Shown: positions 36,860 to 45,086 of the stretch, in pieces
How positions within the stretch are numbered: position 1 is the first letter of the stretch
Layout of the letters: the number at the start of each line of letters is the position of its first letter
Assembly (NCBI GenBank): GCA_016841725.1
Contig: JAENYP010000017.1
Coordinates: 18,242-82,241 of the forward strand
Direction: 5' to 3'
DNA length: 64,000 nt
Source of the DNA: Thermincola carboxydiphila
GTDB lineage: Bacteria; Bacillota; Thermincolia; Thermincolales; UBA2595
Position numbers and translations under genes: made by a program
Notes under the pieces: generated by a model
Told to the model about the DNA's origin: nothing
Databases searched by the model: none
The model's input: the letters and a program-made list of their open reading frames with translations, nothing else

Positions 36860-36886
36860 ACCCCCTGATTATTCAGGGGGTTTAAA
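36860..36886 (+). terminator. Hairpin between asp23 and amaP
   Basis: ACCCCCTGA pairs with TCAGGGGGT around TTAT, then TTAAAC. The T run is short, so it may be a partial terminator or processing site. Confidence 0.6.
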
Positions 36887-36914
36887 CGGTTTTGATGAAG
36901 GGAGTTGGGCCACT

Positions 36915-37466
36915 TTGAAGTTTTTTGACAGGGTCCTGTTGTCGTTATATTCACTTGGAATAATCTTCATACTGCTTTTGGCAGGACTGTCAGCCGCAGG
37001 TTGGACAACCCCTGTGGAGTGGCTGCGCATAACATTGCTGCACACTAATTACCGCCTGGTGCTAGGCGCAATAGCTCTGGTGTATTTTGCACTCAGTGTC
37101 AGGTTCCTTTTCCTGGCGCTGTCCAGTGTAAAACCCCCTGCTCAGGCAGTGGTACAGGAAACCGGGATGGGGCAGGTCAGGGTCTCTGTTGATGCTCTGG
37201 AAAACATGGTACGCAGGGTTACGGCACAGATAAAGGGTGTCAGGGAGGTCAACCCCCGGGTTGCCTGCATGCCTGAGGGGGTAAGCGTCTTTTTACATGT
37301 TTCCATGGCGCCTGAGACAAACATTCCCGGAACTTCTGACGAAATTCAGCAAAAGGTCGGGGCGTATATTGAGGAGATTGCCGGAATTAAGGTTCAGGCC
37401 GTCAAGATTCTGGTAAACAGTATATCTGCCTCAGAAAACAGCCAGAGCGCACGCAAGCTGAACTAG
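36915..37466 (+). CDS. amaP: Alkaline shock response membrane anchor protein AmaP
   Basis: A 183-aa protein with two membrane helices (about 7-27 and 43-67) and a C-terminal Asp23-like domain (VRVSVDALENMVRRVTAQIKGV). AmaP tethers Asp23 to the membrane. TTG 36915 follows AGGGAG. The asp23-amaP-DUF2273 order is conserved in Firmicutes. Confidence 0.88.
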   Translation: MKFFDRVLLSLYSLGIIFILLLAGLSAAGWTTPVEWLRITLLHTNYRLVLGAIALVYFALSVRFLFLALSSVKPPAQAVVQETGMGQVRVSVDALENMVRRVTAQIKGVREVNPRVACMPEGVSVFLHVSMAPETNIPGTSDEIQQKVGAYIEEIAGIKVQAVKILVNSISASENSQSARKLN

Positions 37467-37481
37467 AAAGGAGTGGTTGCT

Positions 37482-37697
37482 TTGTCCGGGAAAACATTGC
37501 AGGAATTTATCGCCAACAATTTCGGAAAACTGCTGGGCGTGTTAAGTGGCCTGCTTTTAGGATGGATGATTATTGAGTATGGGGTGTTGCAAACCTTTTT
37601 TGTTATTATTCTGGTTGTCCTGGGATACATATTTGGCAAGCAGCTTGACGAAGGGGACAGCCTCAGCGCCTTTCTTGACAGGATATTTAAGCGATAA
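37482..37697 (+). CDS. DUF2273 small membrane protein
   Basis: A 71-aa protein with two hydrophobic helices and the family pattern FGKLLGVLSGLLLGWMII and VLGYIFGKQLDEG. It accompanies Asp23/AmaP. TTG 37482 is chosen over GTG 37473, which touches the AAAGGAG site. Confidence 0.9.
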   Translation: MSGKTLQEFIANNFGKLLGVLSGLLLGWMIIEYGVLQTFFVIILVVLGYIFGKQLDEGDSLSAFLDRIFKR

Positions 37698-37739
37698 CAG
37701 GGATACAATAATTATACCAAATGATTTCCGGAGGGTCAT

Positions 37740-38171
37740 ATGAGCAGAAGGGCAGCGCGCCAAGCGGCGTTACAGGTACTCTTCCAGATGGATATCGGGC
37801 AGATGAAATTTGATAATGCCCTTGATTTTGTTATCGTAGAGAACAAACTGGACCAGAAACAGGTGCAGTTTATTAGGGATATTATTTCCGGAGTTCTTGA
37901 GCATATGGATGAACTCAACCGGATTATTAATGAAATTGCCCTGGATTGGGATATGGAGCGTTTGGCAGGGGTGGACCGCAGTATTCTCAGGATGGCTCTC
38001 TATGAACTTTGCTATTCCGAGATGCCGCCAAATGTTGCTGTCAATGAAGCCATCGAACTTGGAAAGACATTTAGTACTGCCGAATCCGGTAAGTTCATTA
38101 ACGGAATTCTTGGCCGGGTTGTCAAGAACCTTGGCGATTACCGCCGGGTCACAACTAATTCAGGATTATAG
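37740..38171 (+). CDS. nusB: Transcription antitermination factor NusB
   Basis: A 143-aa helical RNA-binding protein that joins NusE/S10 in rRNA antitermination. N-terminus SRRAARQAALQVLFQMD and C-terminal FINGILGRVVKNL are diagnostic. GGAGGG precedes ATG 37740. Its place after DUF2273 and near folD/xseA is a common clostridial order. Confidence 0.95.
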   Translation: MSRRAARQAALQVLFQMDIGQMKFDNALDFVIVENKLDQKQVQFIRDIISGVLEHMDELNRIINEIALDWDMERLAGVDRSILRMALYELCYSEMPPNVAVNEAIELGKTFSTAESGKFINGILGRVVKNLGDYRRVTTNSGL

Positions 38172-38211
38172 GCGTGAGTATAGGCACGAGTATAAGTGCG
38201 AGGTGCATGGG

Positions 38212-39180
38212 ATGGAAATGTTCCTGGGAATAGATACGAGTTGTTATACAACTTCCCTTGCTGTTATTGACGGTGAGGGAAATTTACTTTCTGAGGCCAG
38301 AAAAATTTTGGATGTTCGTAGTGGCGCCAGAGGTCTTGCTCAGAGTGAGGCGGTATTTCAGCACATCAATAATCTGCCTTCACTTTTTGAGCGCATTGCC
38401 ATGAATTATTCCCAAGAGAGTTTTTCCGGAATTGCGGCAAGTGTCCGCCCCAGACCGGTAAAAGGTTCTTATATGCCGGTATTCAGGGTTGCCGAAAGCT
38501 ATGGACATATAATTGCCGCAATGCTGAACATCCCTTTTGCAGAAGTCTCGCACCAGGAAGGGCACCTAGCAGCAGGCATTATGTCGGCGGGCGGCCCGGG
38601 GACGGGAGAGTTTCTTGCCGTACATCTTTCAGGAGGAACCACTGAACTGCTGCGGGTCAGAAAAGGCCTCCGGCCTGATGAACCATACTTTTCAATTAGT
38701 ATTATCGGAGGAACCAGTGATCTTCACGCCGGACAGTTTATTGACAGGGTGGGAGTAAGGCTGGGGCTTCCCTTTCCGGCAGGACCGCACCTGGAACAGC
38801 TAGCCGCACAGGCCATGGGAGATATATCTGTTCCTTCTTCCGTAAAGGGCTGTGAAATTAGCTTTTCAGGCCCTGAAGCGGCGGCGCTGCGCCTGATTGA
38901 GGGGGATACACCTCCAGCGGAAATTGCCAGGGCTGTAGAGAAATGTGTGGCTAACACCCTGGAAAAAGTAATCAGGAAGGCTGTATTGGAGACCGGTTTA
39001 AGGGAAGTCTTGATTGTTGGCGGAGTTGCTGCAAACAGCTGTATCAGGGAGAGGCTGGGTGAGCGTTTACAGCACAAGGCAGTGGGAGCCAGGGTTTATT
39101 TTGCTTCCCGGGAACTTAGCGGTGATAATGCAGCCGGGGTGGCTCTCCTCGGAATGAGCAGGTTTAGAAATAAATGGTAA
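38212..39180 (+). CDS. TsaD/Kae1-family glycoprotease-like paralog (peptidase M22)
   Basis: A 322-aa ASKHA-fold protein. It has GIDTSCYTTSLAV at the N-terminus (phosphate loop), the HxxxH metal motif as HQEGH (about residue 116), VHLSGGTTELLRV and LIVGGVAANSCIRERL. True TsaD carries out tRNA t6A synthesis; this protein is shorter and more divergent, as in a second TsaD-like protein found beside nusB in Peptococcaceae. A role in t6A synthesis is therefore uncertain. Confidence 0.75.
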   Translation: MEMFLGIDTSCYTTSLAVIDGEGNLLSEARKILDVRSGARGLAQSEAVFQHINNLPSLFERIAMNYSQESFSGIAASVRPRPVKGSYMPVFRVAESYGHIIAAMLNIPFAEVSHQEGHLAAGIMSAGGPGTGEFLAVHLSGGTTELLRVRKGLRPDEPYFSISIIGGTSDLHAGQFIDRVGVRLGLPFPAGPHLEQLAAQAMGDISVPSSVKGCEISFSGPEAAALRLIEGDTPPAEIARAVEKCVANTLEKVIRKAVLETGLREVLIVGGVAANSCIRERLGERLQHKAVGARVYFASRELSGDNAAGVALLGMSRFRNKW

Positions 39181-39189
39181 GCTTCTTAC

Positions 39190-39219
39190 GCGCATGCGGC
39201 TGCATGTGCTTTTTTTATT
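39190..39219 (+). terminator. Terminator after the TsaD-like gene
   Basis: GCGCATGC pairs with GCATGTGC around GGCT, followed by TTTTTTTATTT. Confidence 0.85.
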
Positions 39220-39259
39220 TCAGAAAAATATTAGATTAGGCAGGAATAGATGGAATAAA

Positions 39260-39348
39260 TGTCGAAATTTGTCGAAGATACTTTTGTACAGTGATATTGG
39301 AAGTGACGTACCCTGTCTTCCAATATATAAACCACGAACTCATGTTCG
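39260..39348. promoter_or_regulatory. Cluster of possible regulatory sites: tandem 0A-like boxes, a hairpin and a LexA-like palindrome
   Basis: TGTCGAA occurs twice in tandem (39260-39266 and 39270-39276), matching the Spo0A box, ten bases apart. ATATTGGAAG/CTTCCAATAT forms a 10-bp hairpin (39295-39327). CGAAC-TCAT-GTTCG (39335-39348) resembles a Gram-positive LexA box, though its centre departs from the consensus. The only downstream gene is the cytochrome at 39551. Function is inferred. Confidence 0.4.
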
Positions 39349-39403
39349 TATTTTACCATAATTTGAGCAATCTATCAACAAATTTAGGGAGAAAAAGGAG
39401 GCA

Positions 39404-39478
39404 ATTCATCACCCGCCTACGCTCTCACTAGCGTGAGCAAGGTAGCTTAGAGGCGGGAGACTTCTTGCTGCAGGCGGT
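39404..39478 (+). mobile_element. Possible IS200/IS605-type end or structured RNA remnant
   Basis: AGGAGGCAATTCATCACCCG begins a block in which CCCGCCTA pairs with TAGAGGCGGG around a GCTCTCACTAGCGTGAGC hairpin, then GACTTCTTGCTG. This resembles the 3' end found after TnpB genes of IS605-type elements. No tnpA or tnpB is present. Confidence 0.35.
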
Positions 39479-39550
39479 TAAATTAGGAGGTGAAAAGTAG
39501 GTTATCAGCTAAGCAGACCCACTAATAAGGTATAAAGGGGCGAAATAAGG

Positions 39551-41326
39551 ATGAGAAAATTGCAGCCGCTATTTTTAAGGGGGTTCCTGTTTCCGGTTAT
39601 CATGTTATCTCTGTTTATTACTGTTACTTTTGCCGGTCCCGCATTTGCTGATACCATAGGTCCTACATATTCGGGAATCAGTCCTGTAGAGGGGGCACAG
39701 TTAAGTACTGGAAAAGTTACAATATCAGTTACTGCCAAAGATAATGATAAGGTAAGTGATGCTTCAGTCATTATGAAGGTAGACGGGACAGCGGTTTCAC
39801 CGATAAAAGAGTATGGCTGGCTTAGTGAATGGGAGGATGACTATACAATACTAAATATTTATTACCCTGCTAACCTGTCACAGGGTGACCATACAATATA
39901 TGTGGGAGTAAAAGACGTTAGGGGAAACTTCTCTGAATACACGTGGTCCTTAACAGTGGCTGCGCCGCCGCAGATAACTTCAAAGACCCCCCTTGAGGGC
40001 GCTATAGTGACTTCTCTGAAACCCGAGATTTCGGCTGTAGTGAAAAACATTGAGGTAATTGATCCAGACTCTCTGCTAATGACTCTTGACGGAAAAAAGG
40101 TAAATGCTGAATACGATACGGCCACCGGCAGGGTTTCTTTTACACCGTCTGCAGATATTGACAATGAATCTGTTCATACGGTGACTCTTGAAGTATCCGG
40201 TCAATCAGGGAGTACAGTTCAGGCCCAATGGACCTTTAAGACAAATACATATGAGGAAATGGCTTTTAATGTGAAGGATGAAACATGCCAATCCTGCCAC
40301 CCGCGGTCAGAGCACTTGATGACTAACTGTGCCGGGTGTCACGGGACTAATCTGAATGCCAGCAGGCCGGTTTATCCCGTTGATGACTGTTATAAATGCC
40401 ATTTTGAATCATCTAATTATCCTGTTTCATATCACAGCAGCGGATTACCCGTATATGTGGCACCGGAGCATCCTGTACAGGCAACTGACAGCTGCATCGC
40501 TTGTCACGATAAAACATGGCAGACAGATATCCCCCAGTATCATACCATTACAGATACTGCTGACCGTCACCTGACATCATCAGCAGGCTGTGAGGAATGC
40601 CATGCCAAAAGCCTGACCAGGGAACACTACAGAAGGACTGACAGCGCCGGTAACAGCCTGACCTGTAACACCTGTCACACCAGCGAAGCAGCCGAGGTTC
40701 AGGATGCTATCACCAATGAGGATTCATCATGTGCGGCATGTCACGATTTGGGAGAGTCAGGAGGCCATCCGGCACACGAGGGAGGGCTGGATGCAGCCTG
40801 TCAGACCTGCCACTCGAGCTCTATACTAAGTGAACCCCAGTTCCACAGCCAGAACGGATGTCAGGTATGCCACAGTGAAAATGCCCCGGAAATAGTGCAG
40901 TATTCTATTGATACCCGCAACACAAGCTGTTTTTCCTGCCACAATGAGGGGCACAATGTCAATATGATACCTAAGGTTCCTAAAGATATACCTTTGTACC
41001 CGGGATTTGAGTGGACTGTTCCCCAGGATGCCCGGATTTTTGCAGGAGAGCTCTGGTTTGACAAGCAGTATGAATCTGCCGGGGCTAAAATAATAATTTC
41101 AGACAGGCAGCAGTCAGTTGATGGGAACGATGTCGCCTCATGGTATGAGCTGGAACTGGGTCAAAACGGTTGGACAAAATCAAAGGAAAACATTAATACT
41201 GCAGATAATTTCTCAGTAACCTATACTAAGGAAAACAGGATGGTTACTGTCAATTTCTATGCAGGAGAAACCAATGATCCGGCAGCTCCATTTGTAGGCC
41301 ATAAAATAGAAATGCTGTATAAATAG
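39551..41326 (+). CDS. Secreted decaheme c-type cytochrome with Ig-like N-terminal domains
   Basis: A 591-aa protein with a signal peptide (cleavage near AFA-DT at residue 34). Residues 35-240 hold two Ig-like sandwich domains (VTISVTAKDNDKVSDASV; HTVTLEVSGQSGSTVQAQW). Residues about 245-470 carry ten CxxCH heme motifs (QS, AG, YK, IA, EE, NT, AA, QT, QV and FS as the xx pairs), and the last 120 residues form a further beta domain. Such proteins move electrons across the Gram-positive cell surface, to minerals or partner cells. Expressed alone after a long leader. Confidence 0.93.
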   Translation: MRKLQPLFLRGFLFPVIMLSLFITVTFAGPAFADTIGPTYSGISPVEGAQLSTGKVTISVTAKDNDKVSDASVIMKVDGTAVSPIKEYGWLSEWEDDYTILNIYYPANLSQGDHTIYVGVKDVRGNFSEYTWSLTVAAPPQITSKTPLEGAIVTSLKPEISAVVKNIEVIDPDSLLMTLDGKKVNAEYDTATGRVSFTPSADIDNESVHTVTLEVSGQSGSTVQAQWTFKTNTYEEMAFNVKDETCQSCHPRSEHLMTNCAGCHGTNLNASRPVYPVDDCYKCHFESSNYPVSYHSSGLPVYVAPEHPVQATDSCIACHDKTWQTDIPQYHTITDTADRHLTSSAGCEECHAKSLTREHYRRTDSAGNSLTCNTCHTSEAAEVQDAITNEDSSCAACHDLGESGGHPAHEGGLDAACQTCHSSSILSEPQFHSQNGCQVCHSENAPEIVQYSIDTRNTSCFSCHNEGHNVNMIPKVPKDIPLYPGFEWTVPQDARIFAGELWFDKQYESAGAKIIISDRQQSVDGNDVASWYELELGQNGWTKSKENINTADNFSVTYTKENRMVTVNFYAGETNDPAAPFVGHKIEMLYK

Positions 41327-41346
41327 ACCTTTTTTATCAAAATTAT

Positions 41347-41376
41347 TTGCATAAATTTCAAGCCGTATGATATACT
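41347..41376 (+). promoter_or_regulatory. Promoter for the NiCo riboswitch/CDF gene
   Basis: TTGCAT (41347-41352), 18-base spacer, TATACT (41371-41376). Confidence 0.6.
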
Positions 41377-41384
41377 CTTAATAA

Positions 41385-41475
41385 AGGATCAGGCAGCCGG
41401 ACTGTCCGGTGAGCCGGGCTTCTACGCAGCAGGATAGCCTGTGGGACCTCAACGGAACCACAGGCTTTATTAATT
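41385..41475 (+). promoter_or_regulatory. NiCo (czcD-type) riboswitch with overlapping terminator
   Basis: The 5' leader of the metal exporter gene carries CAGGCA, then a small CCGGA/TCCGG hairpin, the conserved AGCCGGGC, CAGCAGGATAG and CTGTGGGAC, in the order known for the NiCo aptamer of Firmicutes czcD genes (Co2+/Ni2+ or Fe2+ sensors). The 3' part forms AGCCTGTGG with CCACAGGCT, followed by TTATT: a terminator overlapping the aptamer. Metal binding would prevent the terminator and switch the exporter on. Sequence recall, not a covariance search. Confidence 0.7.
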
Positions 41476-41488
41476 GGAGGGATGTCTT

Positions 41489-42697
41489 ATGACGCTTGAA
41501 CAGGAGAGCGCTGAAAAAAAAGCGGTGGCTTTGAGTTCGGTATTTGCCTCACTATTGCTTACAGGAGGGAAAATGGCTGTTGGGTTGTACACCGGAAGCC
41601 TGGGTATACTCTCAGAAGCTGCCCACTCGGCCCTGGACCTTTTTGCTGCCCTGATTACATATTTTGCTGTCAGGGTGTCAGACAGACCTGCCGATGAGGA
41701 GCATCATTACGGGCACGCCAAGGTGGAGAATTTTTCTGCCCTTATCGAGGCCTTGCTGCTGCTCCTTACCTGTGTGTGGATAATTAAGGAAGCTGTAAAT
41801 AGGTTGTTTTTTGTACATGTGCCTATTGAGGTAAATGTATGGAGCTTTACTATCCTGGTGGTATCCATTCTGGTCGATTTTTCCCGGTCAAGGGCCCTTG
41901 CCGGAGCAGCAAAAAAATATAACAGCCAGGCCCTGGAAGCTGATGCCCTGCATTTTTCCAGTGATATTCTAAGTTCGGCTGTAGTGCTGGTTGGTCTGGT
42001 TTTTGCACGGTTTGGGATAAACTATGCTGACCCTGTGGCAGCATTGATAGTAGCAGTTATTGTCATTGTGGCCAGTGTACGCCTGACCGTGAAAACGGTT
42101 AATGCACTCCTCGATAAAGCTCCTCGCGGCCTGGACAGGGATATTGCCAATGAAGTAATGGAGACACCCGGGGTTGTCGGAGTTCATAAGGTACGCCTGC
42201 GTGTAGCCGGGGGCCGCATTCACGGTGACATGCATGTGGTTATCGACAGGAACATATCATTTGTGGAAGGGCACCGGATTGCGTCCCTGGTGGAGGAAAA
42301 GCTGTCAAGGCATAGTAACGATATTTTGGTCCACTTTGAGCCTGAGGATGATTGGGAAGCCGTAAACAGCAGCATTCTTAAAACAGAACAGGCTGTCACC
42401 CGGTTAATGGTTGAGAAAAGCCCGGGAATAAAGGGATACCACAACCTTGTTGTCAGGAGGGGGCCGGGAGGCACTGATGTGATTATACATATTGTAATGC
42501 CCGGGGATATTTCTGTGTCCCGAGCCAGGGAGTACTGTGATGACATTGAAAGTGAGATTAAGAAGGAACTTGAAGATACTAATATGCATTTTCATATAGA
42601 GCCCTGTGAAGGTCTTTGTAATGACTGTCAGATTTGCCCGGACTGTGAAGAAAAGGATGAAATGACTCAAAAGGGTGAAAAGGATGAAAAGGGATAA
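41489..42697 (+). CDS. Cation diffusion facilitator (CDF) metal exporter with Cys-rich tail
   Basis: A 402-aa CDF transporter: six membrane helices, with HxxxD-type metal ligands in AAHSALDLFAALI and DALHFSSDILSSAVV, and two cytoplasmic domain repeats. The C-terminus ends with CNDCQICPDCEE, an extra Cys-rich tail that may bind metal. ATG 41489 follows TTGGAGGG. It exports divalent metal in exchange for protons. The riboswitch ahead points to Co/Ni (or Fe) as the signal. Confidence 0.92.
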   Translation: MTLEQESAEKKAVALSSVFASLLLTGGKMAVGLYTGSLGILSEAAHSALDLFAALITYFAVRVSDRPADEEHHYGHAKVENFSALIEALLLLLTCVWIIKEAVNRLFFVHVPIEVNVWSFTILVVSILVDFSRSRALAGAAKKYNSQALEADALHFSSDILSSAVVLVGLVFARFGINYADPVAALIVAVIVIVASVRLTVKTVNALLDKAPRGLDRDIANEVMETPGVVGVHKVRLRVAGGRIHGDMHVVIDRNISFVEGHRIASLVEEKLSRHSNDILVHFEPEDDWEAVNSSILKTEQAVTRLMVEKSPGIKGYHNLVVRRGPGGTDVIIHIVMPGDISVSRAREYCDDIESEIKKELEDTNMHFHIEPCEGLCNDCQICPDCEEKDEMTQKGEKDEKG

Positions 42698-42856
42698 AAG
42701 AAACGAGAATCAGGTGTAGCATGTGACTTTATTGAGAGTAATATATAAAAACTACTCAAACTGTTAAAGGTAAATAGGATATTTTGACGAATATCATCAT
42801 ATAGCTCTAAAATATTATTATTTAACTTTTAAATAGTATTACTTAGTGGAGGTTTA

Positions 42857-44467
42857 ATGGTGTACAGCGGTTGTAAAAAGAAAAATTACGGAACAGTTAG
42901 TTACAGACTTCTAAATAAAAAGGTAATTGAAGATAATCTTGATACACTGATGTCCATTAATAAAAGAGTCAGTGTAACAGATGCTTTCCCCGACTTGTTT
43001 GGGGTTGATGACAGACAGGTGCTGCTTTCCTCTGTTTCCCGGTTAAAGAAGACTGTTCTTAATGAAACAGACTCGTATAGGTTTATAAAGGTCAATAATT
43101 TACTGTCGGTAATCGGAGAGATTTTTTCCGGAGAACAGTTTGTATTAAATGAAATAATGGCAGTTACCAGGTCCCGGCAGGTAAGCAAGGATATCAAAAT
43201 TCTTTTTTTGTCTTTCCTTGTTGACATTGGGATGGAAGAAGAGGTTATTGCGACACTTTTTGATCTTGACGAACTGGCGGAAATGGCTGAGTTTGCGACT
43301 GATAACCTGATAGGCCTTATCAGGGGAGATCTTGGAGATAAGCTGCTCTTTTTACAGGAGTTTGGCGGTTTTGATGACCAGGGGCAGGAGGAAATAATGA
43401 AACAGCTTGCTGAGGAAAATACCGATGCTGCTGCTGAAATGCTGGGTGTCCTGGCATATGCCTATGAAGCTGGTATTGCTGCTCCGGCTGTAAGTCTCCT
43501 GGGTAAGAATCTCAGGGCGCGAAAAGTGAGTATCCTGAATGAACTTGCATCCTGTAATGACAAGTTTATTATCGCTTTAGCCAGGCGCGTTCTTTCAGAG
43601 TGCAATAAGGACGGAAGGCGTAAGCCGTCACGCAGAAAATGGGAAAAACCCAATGGAGAGCTATATGATGCGGTTGTAAGTTCAGTAGACGGACAGGGTA
43701 ACAGGGCTGTTTGGCTTGCATGGAAACTGCCTAACCGAAAGAATAGGATAGTGGCCTTTAATTTGCTGTTGAATACGGCTACAGGAATCAAGGACTGTTT
43801 CGGTATCCCGGTTCTGACCAAAAAGGATTTTGAAAACATGATTCAAGAAATATCCCGCAGTGCGGTTGTTTTGAGAAATGACTATAAATACTGTATGTCA
43901 CTGGTTAGAGGGGCTTTGAAAAAAAACCTTTCAGAAGGCTACCGTATACCCATGGAGTTTGCTTTTTGGCGCCGGTGTATGGATGATGATATTTATCCTG
44001 AAGAATATGTTCCCGTATATAATGAATTTGTTCCTGAGACAGAGAAACAGATACAGGACTGCTATGACCGTCTGGAGATGCTTTTTGAGGAACGGGAATT
44101 TGCGGTTTGGTATGAAGAAACACCTGAAGTTTATGATACGGCTGAGGAGATTATGGCATTGGCTGACAGAAACACCGGTCAGACCTATGCCAGAAAAGTT
44201 ATGAAACTGGAGAACCGGATCATTAACAAAGTGATTAAGCCCATGCTGCCTGTAATCAAAGACCGCCTAAAAATAACAATTGATTTTCTGCAAAGGGCAG
44301 GCAAGGAGACTCTTGCCAGGGAAGCAGTTGTTTGCCTGATTACACTTGATTCTGTGCCTGTTGAGCAGCACCCGTTTATTAGGAGAATGTGTTTTGAAAG
44401 CATTTCATCTGCGATAAATAACCTGAAAAACGGGGTCGATATCAGAGTAGACCCTGAATATATGTGA
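42857..44467 (+). CDS. Unknown 536-aa helical protein
   Basis: A soluble, almost wholly helical protein with no membrane segment. Short helical pairs repeat (EEVIATLFDLDELAEMAEF; AAAEMLGVLAYAYEAGIAAP; NELASCNDKFIIALARRVLS), suggesting HEAT-like solenoid repeats, and a second half beginning near residue 270. GGAGG lies before ATG 42857. It stands alone between the CDF gene and arsR. Family not recognised; function unknown. Confidence 0.75.
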   Translation: MVYSGCKKKNYGTVSYRLLNKKVIEDNLDTLMSINKRVSVTDAFPDLFGVDDRQVLLSSVSRLKKTVLNETDSYRFIKVNNLLSVIGEIFSGEQFVLNEIMAVTRSRQVSKDIKILFLSFLVDIGMEEEVIATLFDLDELAEMAEFATDNLIGLIRGDLGDKLLFLQEFGGFDDQGQEEIMKQLAEENTDAAAEMLGVLAYAYEAGIAAPAVSLLGKNLRARKVSILNELASCNDKFIIALARRVLSECNKDGRRKPSRRKWEKPNGELYDAVVSSVDGQGNRAVWLAWKLPNRKNRIVAFNLLLNTATGIKDCFGIPVLTKKDFENMIQEISRSAVVLRNDYKYCMSLVRGALKKNLSEGYRIPMEFAFWRRCMDDDIYPEEYVPVYNEFVPETEKQIQDCYDRLEMLFEEREFAVWYEETPEVYDTAEEIMALADRNTGQTYARKVMKLENRIINKVIKPMLPVIKDRLKITIDFLQRAGKETLAREAVVCLITLDSVPVEQHPFIRRMCFESISSAINNLKNGVDIRVDPEYM

Positions 44468-44484
44468 AATATCCCCAAATTCCC

Positions 44485-44517
44485 TTGAGGCCGCAATGAA
44501 AAGGATTGCGGCCTCAA
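44485..44517 (+). terminator. Strong hairpin after the unknown gene
   Basis: A 13-bp perfect stem (TTGAGGCCGCAAT and complement) around GAAAAGG. No T run follows directly, so it may be a terminator or a stabiliser. Confidence 0.6.
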
Positions 44518-44606
44518 ACATTAAACTTCCCTATGCCGTTTACCGCAAAGGGAGGTTTTTTTAGTATTTACAAAACTATGCGGTTAGTTTACAATAACAT
44601 TAGAAC

Positions 44607-44639
44607 ACTTGAACAATTGTTCAAGTAATAAAGTATAAT
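44607..44639 (+). promoter_or_regulatory. ArsR/SmtB-type operator overlapping the arsR promoter
   Basis: ACTTGAACAATTGTTCAAGT (44607-44626) is a perfect 20-bp palindrome of the ArsR/SmtB kind. TTGAAC inside it can act as -35, with TATAAT at 44634-44639 (19-base spacer). The repressor would block its own promoter until metal binds. Confidence 0.75.
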
Positions 44640-44657
44640 GGTTACCGGGAGGCAATT

Positions 44658-45017
44658 ATGAAGAAAGTGCTCGACAGGTGTGAGGTAGTTTGTATTAACC
44701 ATGAGGCAGTAAACCGTGTCAGGGAAAAAATGCTTGATGAAGAGGTGATCAGGAGTATTGCCGATATATTTAAGGCGCTGGGTGACCCTAATCGGGTAAA
44801 AATTATCAGGTATCTGGCCCAGGAGGAATTGTGTGTATGTGACCTGGCACAACTGCTGGGTATGAGTCTGTCGGCGGTTTCCCACCAACTTAGGGCGCTG
44901 CGCAGCCGCAGGCTGGTTAAATTCCGCCGGCAGGGGAAAATAGTATATTATTCACTTGATGATGCCCATATTGTCGATTTGTTTAACCAGTGCCTGGACC
45001 ACGTAACCCATGACTAA
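44658..45017 (+). CDS. ArsR/SmtB-family metal-responsive repressor
   Basis: A 119-aa winged-helix repressor. The alpha-3 site carries ELCVCDLAQLLGMS, the metal-binding Cys pair of CadC/ArsR types, preceded by N-terminal Cys residues (CEVVC); the recognition helix is SLSAVSHQLRALRSRRLV. Loss of metal allows binding to the palindrome at 44607. It precedes the P-type metal ATPase by 69 bases and very likely regulates it. Cd/Pb/Zn sensing is inferred. Confidence 0.9.
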   Translation: MKKVLDRCEVVCINHEAVNRVREKMLDEEVIRSIADIFKALGDPNRVKIIRYLAQEELCVCDLAQLLGMSLSAVSHQLRALRSRRLVKFRRQGKIVYYSLDDAHIVDLFNQCLDHVTHD

Positions 45018-45086
45018 TCAGGAGTCGCACGTATCCTGAAGGCGTAATAGTGTTGTGTTCGACTGACATAATCGGGAGGGGAAGTT

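Noticed and set aside
44485-44517. The 13-bp hairpin as part of the arsR operator
   Set aside because: It is 90 bases upstream of the promoter and better placed as the end of the preceding gene.
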